Counted from the stretch's first letter, positions 1 through 10,139 are shown. The stretch: DNA of 64,000 nt from Vibrio aestivus (GCA_003263845.1 JYJN01000172.1:124001-188000); one strand, 5' to 3'. Notes: generated by a model from the letters alone, not told the origin. Translations and numbers: made by a program.

Positions 1-1092
1 ACACTAGGCCGCAGCCGTACCGATTTAGCTATGGTAATGGGCGACCTTATCCAAGAAGCCAACAAGCAACCTGAAATTGCATACACCTTTAGTACTTTCC
101 GCGCGAATGTCCCTCACTATTACGTAGACATCGATCGTGAGAAAGCTCAGCAATTAGGTGTGCCTCTATCGTCAATATTCCAAACGCTACAGGGTAACTT
201 AGGTTCCATGTACGTCAATGACTTCACAATGTTTGGTAAGAACTTCCGTGTCACGATGCAAGCGGATAGCGAGCATCGTAGCGGTATCATGGATCTACAA
301 CGCTTCCACGTGCGTTCTGCTGCAGGCGAAATGATTCCTCTAAGTACACTTGTGAGTTATGAGCAGGTATTTGAACCTGACGTAGCATGGCGTTACAACA
401 TGTACCGTAGTGCAATTATTCAGGGTCAGCCTGCGCCAGGTTACTCAAGTGGTGATGCCATTGCGGCAATGGAGCGTGTTGCGGCTGATTTCTTGCCTCA
501 CGGCTATCAATATGAATGGACTGGTATGGCCTACCAAGAAGTTCTAGCGGGTAACCAAGCAATCTTCGCATTTGCGTTAGCGCTTATCTTTATCTATTTG
601 TTCATGGTCGCGCAGTATGAGAGTTGGAGCATTCCACTTGCAATCATACTCGTGGTTCCGGTGGCCACTTTGGGATCCTTCTTAGCACTGAATTTGGCTG
701 GAATTCCGCTTAACCTCTACGCACAAATAGGTTTGGTTCTCTTGATTGCGCTCGCCGCTAAGAACGCAATCCTGATTGTGGAATTTGCTAAGATCGAACG
801 TGAAGAGCACGAGAAATCGATCGATGAAGCGTCGGTCCGTGGTGGTAAGCTACGTTTCCGCGCTGTTAACATGACGTCATGGTCGTTCATTTTGGGTATT
901 TTCCCACTGATCTTCGCTTCTGGTGCCGGTCACGTGAGTCAAAACTCATTGGGTATTTCTCTGGTCGGCGGTCTACTTTGTGTGTTGTTAGCCGGTACAT
1001 TAATGATCCCAGGCTTCTACGCACTCGTGCAAAGAAAGCGTGAAAAGATTCACGGTGGCAGCACTAAACTTGTGCCACTTGATGATGAATAA
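1..1092 (+). CDS. RND multidrug efflux permease, C-terminal part (5' end outside window)
   Basis: The reading frame is open from base 1, so the gene starts upstream. The visible 363 residues are the second half of an AcrB/HAE1-type proton-driven inner-membrane pump: periplasmic porter sequence for about 175 residues, then a run of transmembrane helices (from FAFALALIFIYLF onward, including QIGLVLLIALAAKNAILIVE) and a basic cytoplasmic tail. The motif AAKNAILIVEFA is typical of the late helices of this family. The proton-relay Asp pair of TM4 lies outside the window, so substrate and activity cannot be judged. A strong terminator follows directly. Confidence 0.93.
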   Translation, partial: TLGRSRTDLAMVMGDLIQEANKQPEIAYTFSTFRANVPHYYVDIDREKAQQLGVPLSSIFQTLQGNLGSMYVNDFTMFGKNFRVTMQADSEHRSGIMDLQRFHVRSAAGEMIPLSTLVSYEQVFEPDVAWRYNMYRSAIIQGQPAPGYSSGDAIAAMERVAADFLPHGYQYEWTGMAYQEVLAGNQAIFAFALALIFIYLFMVAQYESWSIPLAIILVVPVATLGSFLALNLAGIPLNLYAQIGLVLLIALAAKNAILIVEFAKIEREEHEKSIDEASVRGGKLRFRAVNMTSWSFILGIFPLIFASGAGHVSQNSLGISLVGGLLCVLLAGTLMIPGFYALVQRKREKIHGGSTKLVPLDDE

Positions 1093-1132
1093 CAATTAGA
1101 CTGTTCACTAAATGACACTTTGAACACATAGC

Positions 1133-1164
1133 AAAAAGCCCCAACGAGTAGTTGGGGCTTTTTT
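1133..1164. terminator. Bidirectional intrinsic terminator
   Basis: AAAAAGCCCCAAC, short loop, GTTGGGGCTTTTTT. T-tracts on both strands let it end the RND gene on the plus strand and the convergent YgjV-like gene on the minus strand. Confidence 0.9.
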
Positions 1165-1185
1165 AATTGATTTTGAAGCGGGAAG

Positions 1186-1428
1186 TTAAGCTGCGCTTTC
1201 TACTTTCTTCTCACTTTGCATTTTTGCTAGGAAATAGACGTTTACACAAGCAATGAAACCGTTAGTGACAACCACCGGCCACGCGTCAATCATTAAACCG
1301 TAAGCGGTGAAAAGTGCACAACCTATAAAGTTTAAAACGCGCAGTTTAACGATGTCTTTCATTGTCAGTGAGATTGCTACCATGATAGAAGCAGCGTAAC
1401 CTAAAATTTCAACCATATTCATATCCAT
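1186..1428 (-). CDS. Small YgjV-like (SemiSWEET-type) inner-membrane protein
   Basis: An 80-residue protein with three hydrophobic segments (about residues 6-22, 31-48 and 51-68) and a charged C-terminal tail. The pattern LGYAASIMVAISLTMKDI...LRVLNFIGC matches the short YgjV/SemiSWEET-like half-transporter proteins that are common in Vibrio. These are thought to work as oligomers, but the substrate is unknown. It is monocistronic and converges on the RND gene. Function beyond a membrane protein is inference. Confidence 0.75.
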   Translation of the reverse strand: MDMNMVEILGYAASIMVAISLTMKDIVKLRVLNFIGCALFTAYGLMIDAWPVVVTNGFIACVNVYFLAKMQSEKKVESAA

Positions 1429-1680
1429 AATTCGACCCTCTGATTATTTCCGACTCTGTCGGTACCATTTCTTCTCTTCATGAGATAACTGAGGAAGCTC
1501 CTTGCCTCGAATGGCCTAAGTTGATTTTCTGAATCGGACTATAACAAGGCAAAATCTGTGATTAAAGCCTAACTTTTAGGAAATAGAAGGTTAGCGATTA
1601 CGCAAACGTTTAGCAGTAAATTCATTGGCTAAATACCGCTTTCTGTTGATAACTATAGTTTTGTTTTTCAGGCAAGAAAA

Positions 1681-1702
1681 AGCCCTCCGTAGAGGAGGGC
1701 TC
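1681..1702 (-). terminator. Intrinsic terminator of the DUF496 gene
   Basis: AGCCCTCC/GGAGGGCT stem with the T-rich tail on the minus strand, 25 bases beyond the DUF496 stop. The roughly 300-base stretch 1429-1726 otherwise shows only the likely promoter region of the YgjV-like gene and no convincing ORF. Confidence 0.85.
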
Positions 1703-1726
1703 TGTATTTGTTGGAAAAAGTAAAGG

Positions 1727-2044
1727 TTACTTTTTACCTTGAACTGTTTGCTTGTCTTCTTCAGTTAGCTCACGGATACGACGGCTGATGTCGCGACGAG
1801 CTTTAGAAATTTCAGCACTCTTGATGATGTGGTCGTCTACACGATCTTCGTAATCTGCTTTCATGTTTTTGATAATAGCGACGATTTCGTCGTGGCTCAT
1901 GTCAGATTTGATGTAATCTAGCAGGTTCTCAAGTAGATCAACACGCTTGCGGTTATCGCGAACCTTTTTCTCATTGTCTAGCAGCTCACGCTTTAGTTTG
2001 TTTTTACGGCGAGCTTGGTTCACGATTTCGAATACACTACTCAT
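1727..2044 (-). CDS. yeeX: DUF496 family protein (YeeX-like)
   Basis: A 105-residue, highly charged helical protein with the coiled-coil pattern of the DUF496/YeeX family (VFEIVNQARRKNKLKRE, LLENLLDYIK, RDISRRIRELTEED). An in-frame ATG lies 8 codons upstream, but I chose the start at 2044 because it has the AAGGA box at proper distance and matches the usual family N-terminus MSSVFEIV. It is likely cytoplasmic and possibly nucleoid-associated; no enzymatic motif is visible. It has its own terminator. Confidence 0.88.
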   Translation of the reverse strand: MSSVFEIVNQARRKNKLKRELLDNEKKVRDNRKRVDLLENLLDYIKSDMSHDEIVAIIKNMKADYEDRVDDHIIKSAEISKARRDISRRIRELTEEDKQTVQGKK

Positions 2045-2231
2045 AGGTCCTTTCCCCAATTTGAACATTAACTTACTCGATTAAAACACAACAAAGCCGC
2101 GCATAACAGTCTTAAGATCAATCATTAGAGTAAGTTGATTGTTTTATCATCACTCAAGATTGACAGAATTGCACAGAGATAAAAAATCGGGCTAAGATGC
2201 GACAGGACTATTACACTTAACTGAAATTTAT

Positions 2232-2429
2232 ATGCTTTTGTCAGAAATAGTGATTCCTCAGAATGATATCGATGATCAGGATAGAGTTCGGAAAACGAAA
2301 CTTCGCTCTGCTTATCAAAATGAGCGATATCGCCTTGAGGTAATCGAAGTGGAACTTAATCGTTCAAAAGTCGTCATCATGGATGATAGAGGAAAAATCC
2401 GCTATATCCCGATAATTTCAGAGCATTAA
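2232..2429 (+). CDS. Hypothetical 65-aa protein
   Basis: Short protein rich in charged residues, ending KVVIMDDRGKIRYIPIISEH, which suggests a small beta-rich fold. It sits 34 bases before yceH in the same direction, so it may be co-transcribed. No Shine-Dalgarno sequence is evident before the ATG. I do not recognise the family; it is kept because of its codon-like composition and operonic position. Confidence 0.55.
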   Translation: MLLSEIVIPQNDIDDQDRVRKTKLRSAYQNERYRLEVIEVELNRSKVVIMDDRGKIRYIPIISEH

Positions 2430-2463
2430 CGTCACTGTCACTTGTAGATATATAGGAAGACTC

Positions 2464-3114
2464 ATGAATAGAGAACTTAGCCCTGTAGAGGCAAGAATCA
2501 TTGGCTGTCTGATTGAAAAAGAAGTCACGACGCCAGATTACTACCCGTTAACATTAAACAGTTTGACGACGGCGTGTAATCAAAAAAGTAATCGTGAACC
2601 TGTTATGACCCTTACGAGTGAGGAAATCCAGCAAGCCGTTGACGGTTTGAAATCCGCACGACTCGTGCATGATGAGAGTAGTTTCAATAGCCGAACCAGT
2701 AAATTCGTACATCGCTTCTGTAATACCGAATTTGGTGATCTTCAGTTTACAGAGCAAGAACGAGGCATTATATGCTGTCTTCTTCTTCGTGGTGCTCAAA
2801 CCCCAGGCGAACTAAGAACACGGACAAACCGTTTAGCTAATTTTACTGACGTAAAAGAGGTTGAAGCGGTATTGGAGCGGTTGTCTCAACGTGAAGATGG
2901 GGCATTAGTCGTCAAATTGCCGCGTGAAGCAGGTAAGCGTGAATCCCGCTATCAACATTTGTTTAGTGGTGAAGTCGATCTTGAAGCACTACAAGCCGCG
3001 GCACCGAGCATTTCTAGCAGCTCTCGCGTCAAAGAGTTAGAGAAGGAAGTTGAAGAGCTCAAAGCACAAGTGACGAAATTACAAGAACAGCTTTCTCAAT
3101 ATACAGATAGTTAA
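2464..3114 (+). CDS. yceH: DUF480 family protein YceH
   Basis: A 216-residue soluble protein. The N-terminal ELSPVEARIIGCLIEKEVTTPDYYPLTLNSLTTACNQKSNREPVM is the hallmark of the DUF480/YceH family, which folds as two winged-helix domains (about residues 1-85 and 90-170). The C-terminal 35 residues form a coiled coil (VKELEKEVEELKAQVTKLQEQ). Length fits the family. A good AGGAAG ribosome-binding site precedes the ATG. It lies 8 bases ahead of a GIY-YIG gene, so the two are probably co-transcribed. DNA binding is inferred from the fold; the target is unknown. Confidence 0.93.
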   Translation: MNRELSPVEARIIGCLIEKEVTTPDYYPLTLNSLTTACNQKSNREPVMTLTSEEIQQAVDGLKSARLVHDESSFNSRTSKFVHRFCNTEFGDLQFTEQERGIICCLLLRGAQTPGELRTRTNRLANFTDVKEVEAVLERLSQREDGALVVKLPREAGKRESRYQHLFSGEVDLEALQAAAPSISSSSRVKELEKEVEELKAQVTKLQEQLSQYTDS

Positions 3115-3122
3115 CCAGCCTA

Positions 3123-3407
3123 ATGAATAACGATTGGTACATATACCTCGTTAGAACTCGCTTAAACACGCTCTACTGCGGTATAACGACCAACGTAGAG
3201 CGTCGTTTGAATGAACATATCAATGGCGAAGGTGCAAAAGCGCTTAAAGGGAAAGGGCCTTTGACGTTGGCTTGGTCTAGCAAAGTCGGTGATTCTAGAT
3301 CGATTGCATCTAAATACGAATACGCAGTAAAGCGCCTGTCAAAAGACAAGAAAGAGAAACTAATTCTCGGCCAGTTCACACTTTCCGAACTTTCAATAAG
3401 TAACTAG
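3123..3407 (+). CDS. GIY-YIG nuclease superfamily protein (UPF0213/YhbQ-like)
   Basis: A 94-residue single-domain protein. WYIYLVRTRLNTLYCGITTNVERRLNEH carries the GIY-YIG core in the variant form YLV...YCGIT plus the conserved Arg of helix 1. Length matches stand-alone UPF0213 proteins such as YhbQ, which act on nucleic acids but whose role in cells is poorly defined. It is 8 bases downstream of yceH and probably shares its transcript. Confidence 0.9.
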   Translation: MNNDWYIYLVRTRLNTLYCGITTNVERRLNEHINGEGAKALKGKGPLTLAWSSKVGDSRSIASKYEYAVKRLSKDKKEKLILGQFTLSELSISN

Positions 3408-3484
3408 CTGCCTATCATTACGCATTATCTCTATTCCTACATTAGTTTTAATTATGAGTTACAACAATATAGGTTGATAGGGAA

Positions 3485-4622
3485 ATGAATCATAAAATTA
3501 TTACAACCATCGCAGTGGGCCTGTACTTTAGCTCCTTAACCGTTCATGCCGCAAACCGTGTCGCGGACGGACGAGGGAATGGTATGGGTAATACTGGTGT
3601 GACGAGCGCTAATTACTTACTTGCGCCATTTTATAATCCAGCGTTAACAGCAGTCTATCGCGGCGAGGATGACTTTGGTCTATTGTTACCCGCTATAGGA
3701 GCAAGGGTCAGCGATAGCGACAAATCACTAGAAACCATTGATGATCTGCAAGACACAATCAATGATTTCGAAAACAATCCCACCATTTCCAACGAAGCTC
3801 AGTTGAACGCCTATTTGGATCAGCTTGATGGAAACAAACCATTAGCAGTAGCAGGTGGTGTCGCCGTCGCCGTTGCAATTCCACTTGATCTCTTGTCAGT
3901 GAATGTATTCTCCAGCGGTTATGCCGAAGTACTTGCGCAGCCAGTAATCTTTGAATCAAACGATACAACGACGCGCTACGAAAACTCAACCGTCGATACG
4001 CTTGCGTTTGCCTACAGCGAAGTCGGGCTAGCACTTGCCAAGCAAATCACACTTTTTTGGGTTACCCATGTCCTTAGGTGTTTCACCAAAATTTCAAGAG
4101 CTAGAGACATATAAACAGGAAATCTCCATTCGCGATTTCGACGTCAGCGACTACGACCAAACTAAAAACGTCCAAGTCTGCATTCAATATGGATCTTGGG
4201 GCAGTTTGGTTTTATCACAGCTTTAGAACAGGATTAGCCGTTAAAGACCTATTTTCTCAAGATATTGATACTCAAGATGTGGGTGGCGTTGACAAGTATG
4301 AACTTGATACTCAAGTCACGGTATCCGGTTCTTACGCCACTGAGGCCATCACTGCGTCTGTAGATTGGGACCTCACTAAACAAGGACGTTTCGTAAACCG
4401 TGAAGATGATACTCGCTACTTAAGGTTTGGCTTAGAAGGAAATGCATTCGGCTGGCTGCAGGCACGGCTTGGCTATGAGTTTGAATTAGAAGATACACTA
4501 GATGATACTTTCACTGCGGGTGTTGGTTTTAGCCTGGTGATTTGTTTCATTTCGATTTGGCTGGCAGTTATGCAGGAAGTAACCAATTCGGCCTATCAGG
4601 AAACCTAGCATTCACCTTCTAA
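3485..4622 (+). pseudogene. TraF-like (conjugal transfer TraF_2 family) outer-membrane protein, three frameshifts
   Basis: The reading starts with a signal peptide (cut near VHA/ANRVADGRG) and is a paralogue of the intact 401-aa protein at 38224-39429 (shared GMGNTGVTSANYLLAPFYNPALTAVYR pattern). The frame changes at about 4056 (one extra T in a six-T run), about 4177 and about 4535 (one C missing from CCC). With these repaired the protein ends GNLAFTF at 4622 and is about 380 residues, with a C-terminal beta-barrel. The family was named from conjugation genes, but this chromosomal copy has no conjugation genes nearby. It may be a real pseudogene, or intact with assembly indels as elsewhere in this window. 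Confidence 0.75.
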
Positions 4623-4777
4623 TTTTTAGTTAATCCGGCTAATAAACACATAGTCGTAAGGTTGTGTGTTTATTATTCAATTACGTCACCAAAAAGTAAA
4701 AATGACTTTAATTGAGCTATCTTTATAGCGATACTTACGAGTTGCCGCACATCTAAACGCACAATTTAAGGAATGCT

Positions 4778-5875
4778 ATGCGAGTAGTAGTAAATTATGT
4801 TTTCCTGATCGCATTAGCTTTCTCTTCAAGTGTAAACGCTTTTAAGCCTTTAACTGGTTATTGGGCTTATGAGGAGTACCTTGAGGCACACCCGGCAGAA
4901 CATGACCTCACAGAATTACTTAGCTATGTGGTAAAACGCGATGCGGTCCCACTTGCTATTGAGCAACAGCGCCCTGTTTCTATTTCAGTCGTATACCCGG
5001 GCCAACAAATTTCTGATTATTGGCGTCGCAATCTCACTGCATTTGAAGCGCGCCTAAAAGAACTCAAAATAGATTATGAGTTAAAACGTGTATTTACTCG
5101 CCCTAACACCGATCTGCGACAGCAAAGTCAATCCATGATGGAAGCCGTCCAAGAAGGGGTAGACTTTCTTATCTTTACACTTGATACCACACGCCACCGA
5201 AAGTTTATTGAATATGTATTAACGTCCACTGATACGAAACTTATTATTCAAAATATCACAACACCTGTAAGAAGTTGGGAAGAATACCAACCGTTTTTAT
5301 ATGTAGGGTTTGACCATTATGAGGGGACTCAGCTTCTAACAGACTACTTCAAGCAACGTCTTCCTGAGAATAGCCAATATTCGGTACTTTATCGTTCAGA
5401 AGGGTATGTCAGTGATATGCGCGGCGACCCCTTTATTGAAGAGATGTCATTTCGTAATGACTATTTTCTTGATTCATCTTTTTACACCCAATCAACAAGA
5501 GATTCTGCTTATAAAGCTGCTTCAGTGGCTCTTAAACGAAGTGATGATTTAGCAATGATCTATGCTTGTTCTACGGATGTCGCATTTGGTGCGATCGATG
5601 CAATCAAAGAGCAAGGACGTGAAAACGTGCTTTTAAACGGCTGGGGCGGTGGTAGTGCCGAGCTCGAAGCTCTAAAAAAGGGCTATCTTGACGTAACCGT
5701 TATGAGGATGAATGACGATACGGGTATTGCTATGGCCGAAGCCATTAAGTGGGACATCGAAGGAAAAGAGGTCCCGGTTGTTTACTCTGGAGAGCTGACA
5801 CTAGTGACCAGTGAAGATTCGACGGAAAGGGTTGAGCAGTTAGTAAGTCATGCTTTTAGGTACTCAGACAAATAA
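4778..5875 (+). CDS. luxP: Autoinducer-2-binding periplasmic protein LuxP
   Basis: A 365-residue protein with a signal peptide (cleaved about after SSVNA) and a ribose-binding-type periplasmic fold. Near-identical family landmarks are VLTGYWAYEEYLE-like start, PVSISVVYPGQQISDYWRRN, QEGVDFLIFTLDTTRHRK and LLNGWGGGSAELEALK. It binds AI-2 (furanosyl borate diester) and sits on the periplasmic domain of LuxQ, controlling the kinase/phosphatase switch. Its stop overlaps the luxQ start (TAATG), so the two are translationally coupled. An AAGGA ribosome-binding site precedes the ATG. Confidence 0.96.
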   Translation: MRVVVNYVFLIALAFSSSVNAFKPLTGYWAYEEYLEAHPAEHDLTELLSYVVKRDAVPLAIEQQRPVSISVVYPGQQISDYWRRNLTAFEARLKELKIDYELKRVFTRPNTDLRQQSQSMMEAVQEGVDFLIFTLDTTRHRKFIEYVLTSTDTKLIIQNITTPVRSWEEYQPFLYVGFDHYEGTQLLTDYFKQRLPENSQYSVLYRSEGYVSDMRGDPFIEEMSFRNDYFLDSSFYTQSTRDSAYKAASVALKRSDDLAMIYACSTDVAFGAIDAIKEQGRENVLLNGWGGGSAELEALKKGYLDVTVMRMNDDTGIAMAEAIKWDIEGKEVPVVYSGELTLVTSEDSTERVEQLVSHAFRYSDK

Positions 5876-8424
5876 TGATCAAACGCTTAAAACAACGAAT
5901 TTCGAAACATACGCGTTTATCATCGCTAATTACACGCTCGATATTCATTACACTCGCGACACTTGCGCTGATTGTGCTAGTTCAAAGCTACCAATTTAAT
6001 CGTCAAGTAATCTTTCAGGAGATCGATCGTTCGCTCCAACAAACCTCGAGTCTAGTCCAAGCAATTTTTTCATTTCGTCTAAACGCAATTGAAATCCAGC
6101 AAGACAGCTACAGCCGTAGTGATGTTCTCGTCCAAGCTTTAGATCAATCTAGCAGTGCCATTGATAGCTTTTTCACGAGCGCAGACCAAATGGCTCCCGC
6201 GCTTTCTCCCGACTTTCGCTTCATCACCAAACGTAAATCTCTGCATTGGGATGACTCGAACTATCAGTTTTATGGTATCCCAGTCTCCAAGATAGAAGAC
6301 TTTGTCGAGACCATGTCTCTTAGTAATAATTGGCACTTGATTTCGTTAAAAACTGACTTTGGACTGCGCTATATTATGATGCGCCGTACGCCAATTATCG
6401 ATCTTTCAACGGGCGAGGTGCTTGCGAGCTTGCACGTCGGTATTGTCCTAAATAATAATTTTTCTCTGGCTTCTGCGGTAAAACATGGCAGTAACACCGA
6501 TAACGTTGTTATAGCCGTCGGGAGTAAGGTCGTCGCGTCAACGGTTAGGGATAATGAGAACTACACAAGCCAAGATCTTCTTGATAACTTCACTGAAAAC
6601 CACGATCAAACTCGATTTTTGATTGCCAAAACCGATATCGCAATCAACGCCAAGCCGACGTTCATATCAATTTACTCGATCCAAAATAATGAACATGTGG
6701 CGCTATTAACGCGCAGTCACTATTTTTGGCTATTTATCGCCTTTGTCAGCATGTTCGTTCTTGCTGTGAGTACACGATTCTGGCTGGGTCGTAAAGTGTC
6801 ACAAGACCTCACTGAGCTAATGAATTACACAGTGAATGCTGTTGAGCACCGTAAGCTTGATGAGTATAAAGGTTCGTCGATATCCGAGTTCCAACAGATT
6901 GGTGAAGCTTTAGAACTAACCTTTCAGCGACTCACCAACAAAGAACGTCAGTTTCAGGATTTATTTAACTTCTCGCTGCTCCCAATCATGTTTTGGGATA
7001 TGAATGGTCGCGTCATGAAGATGAACCCAGCGGCTGAACGCTACTTTAACTCAAGCGAAGTGGATGATAATACCTACCAAATCATGCTCGAGAAGTTGTT
7101 ACCACAGATCCAAATGGCATCTCAAGGTGCGACTCTTACTGGGGTAAACATTCCACTTGGAGACCAAGTATTCCGTTGGAACCTATCGCCAATCGTGTTT
7201 GATGATACGCCGAAAATGGTGGTCGCTCAGGGTCAAGATATTACGAGCTTGGTCGAAGCTGAACGCCAGAGTCAACAGGCCCGTGAAGAAGCTGAGGAGT
7301 CAGCGAGAGTTCGAGCCGATTTCTTGGCTAAAATGAGTCATGAATTGCGAACGCCACTAAACGGTATATTGGGTGTGTCTCAACTGCTGAAAGCTGAGCT
7401 TAGAACGGATAATGAAAAAGAACATGTTGATGTTCTGATTAATAGTGGTGAACACCTCTTAGCGGTACTTAACGACATTCTTGATTTCTCTAAACTAGAA
7501 CAAGGCAAGTTCCATATTCAGCAAGATAAGTTCCGCCTGATGGAGCTAAAGAATACGGTGTCCAAGATATTCGCACCACTGTGTGAAGAGAAAGGAATTC
7601 ATCTTAACGTCAATGATGAATTTGCTGACGACATCCATATCTCTAGCGACCAAGTGAGACTTAATCAAATACTCATTAATTTGGTCAGCAACTCGGTTAA
7701 ATTCACCCACAGCGGCAGTGTAAAAGTAAAACTTGCTCTATCAGAGTCGAATGAAAAGCTGCATATTAACGTGACGGATACTGGGATAGGGATCGACCAA
7801 AACAGAATTGATTCCATTTTTGAACCCTTTGTTCAAGCCGAGTCGACCATTACACGTGAATACGGTGGCAGTGGCCTCGGTTTAACCATAGTCCAAAACC
7901 TTGTCGAACTCTTAGGCGGCAGTATTACGGTTGATAGTGAGAAGGGCAAAGGATCCTGTTTTTGTATTGCTATTCCAGTCACAGTTTCAAGTCAGGCGTC
8001 TTCGTTAAAACCAACGATAGACCCAGAAATGCAAAAAACGTTATTTTCTCGTAAATTATCGGTGCTTTTGGTTGAGGATAACCATACCAACGCATTTATC
8101 GCCCAAGCATTTTGTTTGAAATATGGGATGGATGTGGAGTGGGTAACAGACGGTAATCAAGCCATTTCAACCTTGTCTAGCCACAAGGAATTCGATTTGA
8201 TTCTAATGGATAACCAACTGCCTAATTTGGGTGGCATTGAAACGACAAAGACCATCCGAGAAAAATTGTCACTATCGACGCCTATTTACGCCTGTACAGC
8301 AGATGGCATGCAAGAAACAAAAGAAGCATTTATTGCGGCCGGTGCTAACTACATCATTATCAAGCCAATCAAAGAGAAGGCACTCCATGAGGCGTTCGTG
8401 CACTTCAAAGAAAACTTTGTTTAA
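5875..8424 (+). CDS. luxQ: Hybrid sensor kinase/phosphatase LuxQ
   Basis: An 849-residue inner-membrane hybrid kinase. Order: TM1 (about 20-40), periplasmic LuxP-binding region (about 40-280), TM2 (about 282-304), a PAS-like domain (about 360-460), the HisKA box MSHELRTPLNG with the phospho-His at about residue 489, the HATPase domain (N box NLVSNSVKFT, G boxes DTGIGID and GGSGLGLT), and a receiver (VLLVEDNHTN...) with the phospho-Asp in LMDNQLP at about residue 779. It feeds the LuxU-LuxO phosphorelay in quorum sensing. Complete, no break visible. A GC-rich hairpin lies just downstream (8431-8448). Confidence 0.96.
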   Translation: MIKRLKQRISKHTRLSSLITRSIFITLATLALIVLVQSYQFNRQVIFQEIDRSLQQTSSLVQAIFSFRLNAIEIQQDSYSRSDVLVQALDQSSSAIDSFFTSADQMAPALSPDFRFITKRKSLHWDDSNYQFYGIPVSKIEDFVETMSLSNNWHLISLKTDFGLRYIMMRRTPIIDLSTGEVLASLHVGIVLNNNFSLASAVKHGSNTDNVVIAVGSKVVASTVRDNENYTSQDLLDNFTENHDQTRFLIAKTDIAINAKPTFISIYSIQNNEHVALLTRSHYFWLFIAFVSMFVLAVSTRFWLGRKVSQDLTELMNYTVNAVEHRKLDEYKGSSISEFQQIGEALELTFQRLTNKERQFQDLFNFSLLPIMFWDMNGRVMKMNPAAERYFNSSEVDDNTYQIMLEKLLPQIQMASQGATLTGVNIPLGDQVFRWNLSPIVFDDTPKMVVAQGQDITSLVEAERQSQQAREEAEESARVRADFLAKMSHELRTPLNGILGVSQLLKAELRTDNEKEHVDVLINSGEHLLAVLNDILDFSKLEQGKFHIQQDKFRLMELKNTVSKIFAPLCEEKGIHLNVNDEFADDIHISSDQVRLNQILINLVSNSVKFTHSGSVKVKLALSESNEKLHINVTDTGIGIDQNRIDSIFEPFVQAESTITREYGGSGLGLTIVQNLVELLGGSITVDSEKGKGSCFCIAIPVTVSSQASSLKPTIDPEMQKTLFSRKLSVLLVEDNHTNAFIAQAFCLKYGMDVEWVTDGNQAISTLSSHKEFDLILMDNQLPNLGGIETTKTIREKLSLSTPIYACTADGMQETKEAFIAAGANYIIIKPIKEKALHEAFVHFKENFV

Positions 8425-8509
8425 AATGAAGGCGGCGATTCAGCCGCCGCCACAGTGCGCTATTGCTAATAGCTCAAGTCGATAAATATGGTTCTAAACG
8501 GTTAGCACA

Positions 8510-10139
8510 CTAAGTATTACCGTTAGCCATCGTCACCACTCGTTTTAACGTCCACCGGATTAGCAACGGGATACATTCAGGCCCCTGTTCTTCGCAGTAG
8601 TGCACGATGGCCAAGGCCAGATCCGGTTTGGCGAATTTCTTGAGTACGCGGGCCACAACTTTTTTCGGTGGAATAGGGTGATCAAGCGGGACTTTAATCA
8701 TCTGCTTGAAGAAAGGTTCGAAGCCGTTGGCATAAAGGTAGTGCTCAATATCTTTATCTGGTAACTCCGTAAGCCTGTGCCGTTCTTGATCGTTTTCTAG
8801 TTGATTCTTTACCGCGACCGCATATTTCTTCCCAGCAGCGTCTCCATCTGTCACGACATGCCAATCAATTCCAAACGCCTTAGCCACTTTAACTAAAGAT
8901 TTTAACCCCGACTGTGCAAACTCTATGATCTGCACGCCTTCGGCGGCCAAGTTATAGCCGCATTGATTGGCCAACTCGTTAAACAGCCATACCTCAGTTT
9001 CGCCTTCAACCAGCAGCCAACACCTCGCAAACAGAGCTCCTGAGCGATGAAATCGAATATGGAAACCAATACGACGAAGTTCGTCCTTTCCAAAGCCTTT
9101 GATAGGCAATTGAGTGGCAATAGTTTTATCGGACTGGCGAACCAAGCGGCGTAGGCTTGCTAATGGTACTTGTCCGAGTAGGTCAGGGCTGTTTGTAGTT
9201 AGGATCTTTTGCATCGGAAGCAGTTGCAACAAACTCCACGCCCTAGCTAAATGAGTAGGGTGCAGCCGGCCTTCAGGGTCTTCAAGTATCAATAGTGGCC
9301 TTGCGCAGCGACGCAAATCCGTGGGGCCTTTGGCTTGAAGATAAGCATTGAGTAACCCCATCAAAAGTAATCGGGTTTGTTTATTATTTGTCTCTTCAAC
9401 GACTTGAGAAAGACTCTTTTCATTAGCAGGTTTGCTGTAAAACAACCCGTCTCTTTGTTGGCGTGGATTCTTGCGATGTTGGCGCTTAAACGAGAAGTAA
9501 TGCTCAACAAGCGAATTCATCGAATTGAGACTGCTCCTTATCTCACCTTTATTCACATGGCCAGGTATCGCATGAGCCTTCTACAGGTATTGTTGATACG
9601 TTTTTCAGATCGCGAATTCCCGTTAGTGCTGTATCGAGGGGTCTTTCAAACCGTCTCGAATCACGCAGGCGTATCACCGGATGAAGGGTCATCAGCTCTT
9701 GGGCGAGCTTTTCCGAATGGTGCAGAGGTAGCGTATTGCCGGAGCGATCTAAAAATGCATATTGGGTTTCGATATCATAGCCATCCCGAATGGCACTTAT
9801 CTGATAGTAGATTTTATTAATACCTTCGTCGTCTTCTACCCACACAGGCTTAATTTTTCGATATCGTCCGGCTCTTATCTCGTTTTTATCCGATGCCGAT
9901 AAGGTAAGTACAATTTGGAGATGTTGAGTTTGAGGATGGGCAATCGAATAATCGACGTGAAAGTCGCTCATTTCGAACTGATAAGGCATGCCGTCAGCGG
10001 GTAAAACAACAGACAATGCATCAAGAAGTGAAGATTTACCCCAAGTATTTTCTCCAATAAGCGTTGTAAGCTCTTCGAAGGCGAGTGAGAGGCGTTTAAT
10101 ACCTCTGAATCCAGAAATTTCAATTCGTTCTAACTGCAT
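8510..10139 (-). CDS. ybjD: OLD-type ATP-dependent endonuclease family protein YbjD (two frameshifts)
   Basis: Corrected length is about 543 residues, matching E. coli YbjD (552). N-terminal ABC-type ATPase with Walker A GENTWGKSSLLD (about residues 28-39), Walker B LLILEDPEGRLHP and TTNSPDLL; C-terminal TOPRIM domain (CWLLVEGETEVWLFNELA...HVVTDGDAAGKKYA). The frame breaks near 9620 (one C missing from a C run on the plus strand) and again near 9561 (at GGCC); the intermediate frame restores the expected linker before EIRSSLNSMNSLVEHYF. The ATG at 10139 was chosen because it matches the family start QLERIEI. Probably a real gene with assembly indels; YbjD's role is unknown, although related OLD nucleases act in phage defence. 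Confidence 0.85.

Noticed and set aside
2554..2799. 81-aa frame on the minus strand inside yceH
   Set aside because: Fully inside a conserved gene on the other strand, no ribosome-binding site, no family pattern.
3485..4622. TraF-like genes as evidence of a conjugative element
   Set aside because: No relaxase, coupling protein or pilus gene anywhere near either copy; the family is widespread on chromosomes.
8510..10139. OLD-type nuclease as a new phage-defence system
   Set aside because: Sequence follows E. coli YbjD along its length and there is no partner such as GajB; treated as the conserved YbjD gene.
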